A program made the position numbers and the translations under genes. Below are positions 1 through 5,158 of a stretch of 5,158 nt of DNA, piece by piece (positions within the stretch are counted from its first letter, which is position 1; the number at the start of each line of letters is the position of its first letter). Source of the DNA: Verrucomicrobiota bacterium. GTDB taxonomy: Bacteria > Verrucomicrobiota > Verrucomicrobiia > Opitutales > Oceanipulchritudinaceae. The stretch is taken from the NCBI GenBank assembly GCA_009908535.1, contig JAAAOD010000007.1, positions 1 to 5,158 on the forward strand. The letters run 5' to 3'. The notes beneath the pieces are model-generated. The model searched no databases. It worked only from the letters and a program-made list of their open reading frames with translations, and had not been told where the DNA came from.

Positions 1-1
1 G

Positions 2-169
2 CCGTTCTTCATGGAGTTCGAGGAGGATTTCGAGCAGACCATTCTTAATGCCTACGAACGCCTGAAGACGGGAGGATGGGCGCGGAAGGGAGACAGCTCG
101 GTCATCATTACCAACGTTCTTGCCCGAGACCAGGTGGTCGAGACTATTCAGTACCGGACTGTGTGTTAA
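2..169 (+). CDS. Probable pyruvate kinase, C-terminal fragment (partial, 5' end outside window)
   Basis: This is an open reading frame entering from the left edge and ending at TAA 167-169, leaving 55 visible residues. The visible part reads as an amphipathic helix (LNAYERLKTGGW) followed by a GD turn (ARKGDSS), a hydrophobic strand (VIITNVLA) and a closing strand (VETIQYRTV). This order, with helix, 'G..+.GD', VV/VI strand and a final strand near 'T...RTV', matches the C-terminal regulatory domain of pyruvate kinase, the glycolytic enzyme that transfers phosphate from phosphoenolpyruvate to ADP. No catalytic residue lies in the visible part, so the name rests only on this tail pattern. Another protein with a similar alpha/beta end cannot be excluded. 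The gene converges on the photolyase-family gene with 10 bases between stops, and no hairpin with a T-tract is visible in that gap. Confidence 0.55.
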   Translation, partial: PFFMEFEEDFEQTILNAYERLKTGGWARKGDSSVIITNVLARDQVVETIQYRTVC

Positions 170-179
170 GGCCCCTGTT

Positions 180-1538
180 CTAGGCGAAGGGAAGGAGGCC
201 CTCGCGATAACCGTTAATCCTCGATTCGAGATTCTTTTTGAATTTGAAAAAACCGCCGGTGGCGTGCCGCCAGTGAAGCTGGTCCCAACGGCGGCGGTAT
301 TCAAAAATGGTTACGTTGAGGGGTCGGAGAGCCGACCGGAGGCGCGGCATGGCGTCACGCCAGGGACCGACTGGCGGCTGCAGCATCCACACCGAATTGA
401 GGTTTTCCGACCGAGCCCACGCCGCCACGGATTCGACCCAGCGGTCGACTTTCCCGTGGTAAATACGCATGGCCGCGTCATAGCAGCCCACGTTGTCCGC
501 ACACGCTTTCCGGCTTTGAGGTTCGACCTGGCTTGTAACGGGAACGGCCCGGGCCGACCAGTGCTCCGCAATCCGTTTCACAGCGTCGGCGTAGGCCTCT
601 TCCCGGAAAGATTGCACGCGCGTGGAAGGCATGAGCGCCTCTTCGATATCACGGGCTTCAAACAGGCAGATGCTGCTGAAAGGGGCCTCCCCGAGTTGGC
701 TACATTCCGGGCTCAGGTCCTCCGGCAGAACAAGAAGCCCCGCCGGGCAGGTGGAAAGGTCGGGGGAAGCAAGATCCCATCCCTTCGAAACCGGGGCCAG
801 ACCGACCTGCGGATGCGATCCCTGCGGCTCGAGGGGCGGCGCCTGCTCGCGCAGCTGCCCGGACGGATAAAAGCGACCGTCTGTATACTTGCGGATGTTG
901 TCAGCGCGGGCGAGGTAGTTTTTCCCCTGCGTGTGCAGACCGGCAACCCACCGCCAGCCGAGCGTGTTGGAAGCCGGATCGCCGTCGAGAAGATGTTGCA
1001 GGAAGAATGCGGCCCCGAGGCTCCACGGGAGACCCAGCGTGAAAATCCAGATACTCGCGAACCACATGCGGGCATGATTATGGAGGTATCCCGTATCGAG
1101 CAATTCGCGAACCCACGCATCGTAACAGGCGATACCGGTCTGGCCGTTCCGGGCGGCCTCGAGGCGCTCAGTTTCCCGGCGACCAAGCCGGGCCTCATCT
1201 TCAACTACACTTTTCAGGAAAGATTTCCAGACCGAGGGGTGGAGTTCCAGAAAGCCCTTGCTGTAGCTGCGCCAGCATACCTCGAGGATGAATTTTTCCG
1301 CATCGTGGTAGGAAGTGCGGTCAAGCACCGCGTCAACCACCTCGCCCTCGGTGAGAAGCCGGTGGCGAAGGTAGGGACTCAAGCGGCTGACTTCACGATG
1401 ACCGGGCCGGTCGTAGTTTCGTTCCCGGGCGTAAGCGGCGACGTGCGGCAGAAAGGTTTGCAGCCGCCGCGTTGCCGCCTGGCGGTCCGGAGGAAAAAGT
1501 ACAGGGATGGTAGACTGGGATTCGAAAACGGCGACCAT
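180..1538 (-). CDS. Photolyase/cryptochrome-family FAD-binding protein with FAD domain at the N-terminus
   Basis: This is a 452-residue protein from ATG 1538; stop TAG at 180-182. A TTG at 1556 would add six residues, but neither start has a clear ribosome-binding site. Residues about 35-225 are a photolyase FAD-binding helical domain: SRLSPYL at 51-57 (FAD phosphate loop), E86-x-x-W89 (equivalent to E. coli E274/W277, substrate pocket), TG at 134-135, LHNHARM at 152-158 (N154 and R157 match E. coli N341 and R344), W172, LDGD 184-187, N191 (flavin N5 asparagine, E. coli N378) and GW 194-195. The (6-4) photolyase histidine pair is absent, so a CPD-type or regulatory role is likelier. The usual N-terminal antenna domain is missing. 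Residues about 265-440 instead form an alternating strand/helix region resembling it: LLVLPEDLS at 268-276, VWMLQPPVGPWRD at 383-395, and a closing GGFFKFKKNL at 428-437. Family membership is firm; actual substrate, antenna chromophore and repair activity are unknown. It is divergent from hemL. Confidence 0.9.
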   Translation of the reverse strand: MVAVFESQSTIPVLFPPDRQAATRRLQTFLPHVAAYARERNYDRPGHREVSRLSPYLRHRLLTEGEVVDAVLDRTSYHDAEKFILEVCWRSYSKGFLELHPSVWKSFLKSVVEDEARLGRRETERLEAARNGQTGIACYDAWVRELLDTGYLHNHARMWFASIWIFTLGLPWSLGAAFFLQHLLDGDPASNTLGWRWVAGLHTQGKNYLARADNIRKYTDGRFYPSGQLREQAPPLEPQGSHPQVGLAPVSKGWDLASPDLSTCPAGLLVLPEDLSPECSQLGEAPFSSICLFEARDIEEALMPSTRVQSFREEAYADAVKRIAEHWSARAVPVTSQVEPQSRKACADNVGCYDAAMRIYHGKVDRWVESVAAWARSENLNSVWMLQPPVGPWRDAMPRLRSALRPLNVTIFEYRRRWDQLHWRHATGGFFKFKKNLESRINGYREGLLPFA

Positions 1539-1668
1539 AAAATAAGTGTCCGACAAATCACCGCACGCGGTAAGGCATTTCCCCGCAGGCGGTTATTTCT
1601 CTCCTTGGATGGAGCCTCTCTTCTTTGATGGTTGCCAAGCCCGACTTTCCCGCCTTGCGATGAACCCT
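1539..1668. promoter_or_regulatory. Divergent intergenic region between the photolyase-family gene and hemL
   Basis: This 130-base stretch separates two divergent starts and must hold the promoters of both genes if each is transcribed on its own. I could not find a convincing -35/-10 pair on either strand. A TTGGCA on the minus strand (about 1634-1639) has no matching -10 element at the right distance. No Shine-Dalgarno sequence stands out before either start. The region contains the two palindromes listed separately. Confidence 0.5.
1560..1592. repeat. Pair of near-identical palindromes, consensus CCGCASGCGG
   Basis: The first copy, ACCGCACGCGGT at 1560-1571, has perfect 5-base arms around AC. 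The second, CCGCAGGCGG at 1583-1592, has 4-base arms around AG. The ten core bases differ at one position, and the centres are 22 bases apart, about two helical turns, so both would face the same side of the DNA. They lie just upstream of the photolyase-family start and about 80-100 bases upstream of the hemL start. Such an arrangement suits a dimeric transcription factor binding twice. In GC-rich DNA short GC palindromes occur by chance, so the operator role is inference. Confidence 0.35.
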
Positions 1669-2946
1669 ATGAATGTTTCCGGAGACTATTTCCAGCGCGC
1701 CGAGCAACTGCTTCCCGGAGGCGTGAATTCGCCTGTTCGCGCCTTTCGTTCCGTCGGCGGAACCCCTTTCTTCACCAAGTCGGCGAAGGGCAGCCGCCTC
1801 CGCACCGTGGACGGGAAAGACCTCATTGATTACGTGTGCACCTACGGACCGGCCGTCCACGGCCATAATCCGGAACCGGTTCGCCGGGCGATCGCCGGAG
1901 CCCTCGAAGACGGGACAAGTTTCGGAACCCCCACGCCACATGAAGTAGCCCTCGCGGAGAGAGTGGTCGATATGGTGCCGTCCCTCGAAAAGGTGCGTTT
2001 CTGCAACAGTGGTACGGAAGCCACCATGAGTACCTTGCGCCTGGCCCGCGGCCATACCGGAAGGGACGCCGTCGTCAAGTTCACGGGCTGCTATCATGGC
2101 CATGTCGATTCCCTCCTCGTGAAGGCGGGTTCGGGTGCGCTGACCCAGGGAAATCCCGACAGTGCGGGGGTCCCGGCCGCCTTTGCGTCCACGACGCATC
2201 TATTGCCCTACAATGATCCCGAGGCCGCGAACGCCCTCTTCTCGGAAAAGGGGGAGGAGATCGCCGCTGTCATCATCGAGCCGTATCCGGCAAACTGCGG
2301 TCTCCTCCTGCCCGAGCCCGGGTTCCTCGAAACCCTGCGGCGGTTGTGCAGCCGCAACGGTACGCTGCTGATTTTCGACGAAGTCATGACCGGTTTCCGT
2401 CTCGCCCCGGGAGGTGTGCAGGAACTCACCGGCATCACCCCCGACCTGACCGCGATGGGGAAAATCATCGGCGGCGGGCTTCCCGTCGGGGCCTTTGGCG
2501 GCTCGCGCGAAATCATGGACACGCTTGCTCCCCTCGGACCGGTCTACCAGGCGGGGACCCTTTCCGGGAATCCCCTCGCCATGGCGGCCGGGACCGCCGC
2601 CCTCGATCTGCTGCGCGAGCTCGATCCCTACGCCGACCTCGAACACAAGGGCGCCTTTCTTCAGGAGGGCCTCCTCGCGGTCGCCCGCCAGAAGGGGCTG
2701 CCCCTGCAGGTCCCCCAGGCCGGTTCCATGTTCTCGCTCTTTTTCGCCGACGAACCGGTGCGCTCCTTCGACGATGTGCTCGCCAGCGACACGGACCCAT
2801 TCAAAAAGATTTTCCATCACGCCCTCGAAAACGGGGTTTTTCTCCCGCCAAGTCCCTTTGAGACCTGCTTCATCTCCACCGCGCACACCGAGGCAGACCT
2901 TGAGCGGACCGTGGCGGTGCTGGGAGACGCTTTGCGGCAGTTGTAA
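1669..2946 (+). CDS. hemL: Glutamate-1-semialdehyde 2,1-aminomutase
   Basis: This is a cytosolic PLP enzyme that converts glutamate-1-semialdehyde to 5-aminolevulinate, the second step of the C5 route to heme and other tetrapyrroles after glutamyl-tRNA reductase (HemA). The 425-residue protein has the family length. Landmarks are PGGVNSPVRAF near the N-terminus, CNSGTEATMS, CYHGHVDSLLVKAGSGA, LIFDEVMTGFR (D237 pairs with the PLP ring nitrogen), GKIIGGGLPVGAFGG with the Schiff-base lysine K265, and GPVYQAGTLSGNPLAMAAG. Starting at ATG 1669 gives the lysine the same number as in E. coli HemL, which is why I chose it. ATG 1660 adds three residues and is equally possible, while ATG 1609 would give an unusual extension. 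No start has a visible ribosome-binding site. Small departures from typical HemL are CTYGP where SWGP is common and EPYPANCG (204-211) where EPVAGNMG is common. The function call is secure. It ends 23 bases from the convergent mutL stop. Confidence 0.97.
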   Translation: MNVSGDYFQRAEQLLPGGVNSPVRAFRSVGGTPFFTKSAKGSRLRTVDGKDLIDYVCTYGPAVHGHNPEPVRRAIAGALEDGTSFGTPTPHEVALAERVVDMVPSLEKVRFCNSGTEATMSTLRLARGHTGRDAVVKFTGCYHGHVDSLLVKAGSGALTQGNPDSAGVPAAFASTTHLLPYNDPEAANALFSEKGEEIAAVIIEPYPANCGLLLPEPGFLETLRRLCSRNGTLLIFDEVMTGFRLAPGGVQELTGITPDLTAMGKIIGGGLPVGAFGGSREIMDTLAPLGPVYQAGTLSGNPLAMAAGTAALDLLRELDPYADLEHKGAFLQEGLLAVARQKGLPLQVPQAGSMFSLFFADEPVRSFDDVLASDTDPFKKIFHHALENGVFLPPSPFETCFISTAHTEADLERTVAVLGDALRQL

Positions 2947-2969
2947 ACCTTCGCCGGGCTTGCGGGGGA

Positions 2970-4829
2970 TCAGTCCTCCGGTGCCTCGGGTCCCACCAAA
3001 CCCTCCAGCGGATCGAGCTCCCCGAGGTTTTCCAGCATCAGCTTGCGCGCAATTTCCCCGTTGCGGATCTCGATAAAGGTCGGGCGTCCGCGGGCATCCA
3101 GGAGGGGGTTTTCACAGGCCAGGAGCGAATTCGCCAGCGCCTCCCATTCCTCCGCGTTGCGCGGCGGCGCACCCCCGCGGGCTTCCCGCATGGCAGCCCG
3201 GCGGGCTATCACCTCCGTCGAAGGGGTGCCTCCCCCGCTGCCCGCTCCCCGGTCGCGTAAACGGCCTACGAGATCGCGGACCATCGCCTCCGGATCTCCG
3301 TACCGCAGCCATGCGGGAGCGGAGCGAAGGCGGAAGGCATGCCGGCCGAAGGGTTCCATTTCAAAGCCGAGGTCATTGAAAAAGTCGATCTGGTCAGCGA
3401 GAACACCGGCTTCGAGGGCCGGGAGTTCGAGTACCGGCGGCATCAACAGCGCCTGCCGCTCGGGGGCCGCGCCGGCGCTTTCCCTGCTGATCCGCTCAAG
3501 GAGCACGCGTTCCTGTGCGGCCCGGGGATTGAGGAGTACCAGTCCGCTTTCCGCGCTGAAGAGGCCGATCCGCTCCTGCAGTCTCCCCGCGAACGTCCAT
3601 GGCTTGTTTCCGCCCGGCACGTCCGCCCTGCGCTCCCCGGAATCGGAAGAGAGGGAGCGGGGTTCCCGTGGTGCGGCCGGAAAGGGATCCTTGGCAGGCG
3701 GGGGCGAGGCGGGCAAGGGCTTCGAGGGCACCACCGCCGGTGCAGGGGCCGGAGGTGGCGACGGGGGAATTCTCTGCGCTTCTTCCCCGGAGGCCCGCCC
3801 GAGCTGAGCCTCCGTGGTCGCCTGCAGAAACCCGGTCAGGGCCGTCATGACAGCCTGACGGACGGCAGGCTCGTTGCGAAAACGGATTTCGCGCTTGCCG
3901 GGATGGACATTCACGTCGACCTGCTCCGGCGGTATCTCGAGGAAAAGGAAGGCGACCGGATACCGTCCGCGCGGAAGAAAGCGATGGTAGCTTTCGATGA
4001 GGGCATAAGCCAGCACACGGTTGCTCACCGGGCGGCGGTTGACGTAGGTGATCATTTCCGCCCGCGTGCTCCGGCCGCTCCCGGGACGACCAAGGAGGCC
4101 TTCCATCGCGAAGGGCTCCGCCTTGGCGGTAAAAGGAAGCATCTCCTCGGCGCGGTTCCGCCCGAAAATCTCCCGCACACGCTGGCGCCGGTCCGGACAG
4201 GCCGGACTACGGAAGAGCTCATGCCCGTCCTCGGTCAGGGAAAAGCCCACTTCCGGATGGGCCACCGCAAGGAGGCGGCTGAGGTGGACAATGTGCGCCG
4301 ACTCCGTCCGTTCCGTCTTCAGGAACTTGCGCCGCGCCGGCACACTCTGGAAGAGGTTCTCGACCGCGACCTCGGTGCCGGGAGACATGCCGCAGCTCCT
4401 TGCCTCCGGTTGCCCGTCCCGGCCAAGGCGCACTTCCGTTCCTTCCGCCTGTCCCGGGGGCCGCGTCCGAAGGACAAAGCGGGAGACGCTCGCGATACTT
4501 GGCAGGGCCTCCCCGCGGAACCCGAAACTGCCGATGCGGAGGATATCCTCGACGTCGCGGATCTTACTCGTGGCGTGCCGACGGAGCGCGAGCACGGCCT
4601 CCTCGCTCGTCATGCCGAATCCGTTGTCCGCGACCCGGATGAGGGCCTTGCCTCCGCGTTCAAACTGGATGTCGACCGTCCCGGCCCCGGCATCGAGGGC
4701 GTTTTCCACCAACTCCTTCACCACGGCGACCGGCCGCTCCACGACCTCCCCCGCCGCAATCCGGTTTGCCACCGCCTCCGGTAACTGCCGGATGCGGCCT
4801 TTTTCGCCTTGCCCGGGATCAGCTGTCAC
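2970..4829 (-). CDS. mutL: DNA mismatch repair protein MutL
   Basis: MutL is the ATP-dependent matchmaker that couples MutS mismatch recognition to strand incision and removal. This one has 619 residues, normal for the family. The N-terminal GHKL ATPase domain is intact: IAAGEVVERP at 24-33, KELVENALDAGA with E39 (catalytic base) and N43 (Mg2+), DNGFGM at 68-73, GFRGEAL at 103-109, and VNVHPGKREIRF with the ATP-contacting lysine K312. A proline-rich linker follows (about 365-405), then the C-terminal dimerisation domain (about 420-619). There the endonuclease motif DQHAxxER(x)4E reads NPRAAQER at 434-441, and the usual CPHGRP reads DARGRP at 578-583, so the metal site looks lost. The start is GTG 4829, the only start codon just ahead of the conserved IRQLPEAVANRI block; a TTG at 4922 would run far into the upstream gene. 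The GTG overlaps the upstream stop by 11 bases and is preceded closely by GAGGA. Confidence 0.97.
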   Translation of the reverse strand: MTADPGQGEKGRIRQLPEAVANRIAAGEVVERPVAVVKELVENALDAGAGTVDIQFERGGKALIRVADNGFGMTSEEAVLALRRHATSKIRDVEDILRIGSFGFRGEALPSIASVSRFVLRTRPPGQAEGTEVRLGRDGQPEARSCGMSPGTEVAVENLFQSVPARRKFLKTERTESAHIVHLSRLLAVAHPEVGFSLTEDGHELFRSPACPDRRQRVREIFGRNRAEEMLPFTAKAEPFAMEGLLGRPGSGRSTRAEMITYVNRRPVSNRVLAYALIESYHRFLPRGRYPVAFLFLEIPPEQVDVNVHPGKREIRFRNEPAVRQAVMTALTGFLQATTEAQLGRASGEEAQRIPPSPPPAPAPAVVPSKPLPASPPPAKDPFPAAPREPRSLSSDSGERRADVPGGNKPWTFAGRLQERIGLFSAESGLVLLNPRAAQERVLLERISRESAGAAPERQALLMPPVLELPALEAGVLADQIDFFNDLGFEMEPFGRHAFRLRSAPAWLRYGDPEAMVRDLVGRLRDRGAGSGGGTPSTEVIARRAAMREARGGAPPRNAEEWEALANSLLACENPLLDARGRPTFIEIRNGEIARKLMLENLGELDPLEGLVGPEAPED

Positions 4830-5139
4830 GGTCCTCGAGCAAGCGGATATCCGCCTCCGCCCGCAGCCACTTGATGTCGAAACACCGTACGATGAGAAAC
4901 AGCGCGATCCCGATCCCGACAAAGTAGAGAATGAAGTGCTGCTTTCCCTCCGTCCCGGGAATCAGATTGTCCAGATAGAGGGCGAGATTCCAGCTTAAGG
5001 CGAGGTTGAGAAAGATCCCGGCCGGATAGAGATAACGCGCGGTCTCCAGCGAAATCTCCGGATCGGCTTTCCGAACGACGAAATAGTTGATGCCGAGCCA
5101 GACCAGGAGCAATCCCCCCAGCGTGGCGGTGAAGGCCAT
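4819..5139 (-). CDS. Small multi-span membrane protein of unknown function (possibly the C-terminus of a larger one)
   Basis: From ATG 5139 this is 106 residues ending at TGA 4819-4821. Three hydrophobic segments are clear: residues about 4-22 (TATLGGLLLVWLGINYFVV), 37-56 and 68-86, followed by a charged tail (KWLRAEADIRLLEDRDS) that should be cytoplasmic. RK at 23-24 and the charged tail both fit inside loops, which would put the N-terminus outside. The frame stays open upstream to the window edge (six further codons, QKYPER), so the true start may lie beyond the window. The first segment, with LGINYF, faintly resembles the last helix of CcsA/CcmC-type cytochrome c assembly proteins, but two more spans follow and I do not claim that identity. 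The 3' end overlaps the mutL GTG by 11 bases, which points to cotranscription and coupled translation. I do not recognise the family. Confidence 0.65.
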   Translation of the reverse strand: MAFTATLGGLLLVWLGINYFVVRKADPEISLETARYLYPAGIFLNLALSWNLALYLDNLIPGTEGKQHFILYFVGIGIALFLIVRCFDIKWLRAEADIRLLEDRDS

Positions 5140-5158
5140 GCGTTCCGGATACTTCTGC

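Noticed and set aside
169..182. Possible bidirectional terminator between the pyruvate kinase-like and photolyase-family stops
   Set aside because: The only complementarity is a three-base CCT/AGG pair around a short loop; no stable stem or T-run is present.
120..1628. Open 502-codon frame on the plus strand opposite the photolyase-family gene
   Set aside because: It lies antisense to a gene with clear family motifs, has no recognisable protein motif of its own, and overlaps the pyruvate kinase-like tail. Long antisense frames are expected in GC-rich coding DNA.
1546..1668. N-terminal extension of hemL (open frame back to 1546, ATG at 1609)
   Set aside because: It would add 20-41 residues absent from the family, and the 1669 start places the catalytic lysine exactly at position 265 as in E. 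coli HemL.
2948..2968. Possible hairpin between the hemL and mutL stops (7-base stem with two G-U pairs on the plus strand)
   Set aside because: No T-tract follows on the plus strand, and on the minus strand the G-U pairs become C-A mismatches, so a Rho-independent terminator is not supported.
3303..3316. Inverted repeat CCGCA...TGCGG
   Set aside because: It lies inside the mutL coding region in a GC-rich context and has no partner; it is best explained by chance and codon use.
3339..4784. Open 481-codon frame on the plus strand opposite mutL
   Set aside because: It is the mirror of mutL codon bias; its composition is rich in Arg, Gly and Pro with no recognisable domain.
4830..4922. N-terminal extension of mutL from a TTG at 4922
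   Set aside because: The extra residues are Ser/Arg/Cys-rich, unlike MutL, and come from reading the membrane-protein gene in another frame.

Overview
This is a GC-rich bacterial chromosomal window carrying five genes packed tightly on both strands, in the order: pyruvate kinase-like C-terminus (partial, +), photolyase/cryptochrome-family protein (-), hemL (+), mutL (-), small membrane protein (-, open at the window edge). No RNA genes, insertion sequences, CRISPR arrays or other mobile elements are visible, so this looks like ordinary core chromosome. Making ALA precursors with glutamate-1-semialdehyde aminomutase (C5 pathway) argues against an alphaproteobacterial host. Beyond that the taxon cannot be fixed from the sequence. 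A Verrucomicrobia-type host is a weak guess, based on GC content, absence of visible Shine-Dalgarno sequences and the general gene style.

Layout. Positions 2-169 hold the last 55 codons of a probable pyruvate kinase. It converges with the photolyase-family gene, leaving a 10-base gap. The photolyase-family gene (180-1538, -) and hemL (1669-2946, +) are divergent and share a roughly 130-base region, the only substantial non-coding DNA here. That region contains two near-identical short palindromes, CCGCACGCGG and CCGCAGGCGG, centred 22 bases apart. hemL converges with mutL, leaving 23 bases between stop codons. mutL (2970-4829, -) begins with a GTG inside the last codons of the membrane-protein gene (11-base overlap), so these two genes are probably cotranscribed and translationally coupled.

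Functional reading. The genes do not form one pathway: glycolysis, light-dependent flavoprotein/DNA repair, tetrapyrrole synthesis and mismatch repair. The most unusual item is the photolyase-family protein. Its FAD-binding helical domain comes first. The C-terminal part resembles, in secondary-structure pattern and several motifs, the alpha/beta antenna domain that precedes the FAD domain in canonical photolyases, so the two domains appear swapped. It also keeps only two of the three positions of the classical tryptophan electron-transfer triad. The second notable item is MutL, whose C-terminal endonuclease motifs are degenerate although its ATPase domain is intact. The divergent photolyase/hemL arrangement with paired palindromes hints at a shared regulator, but this is inference only.
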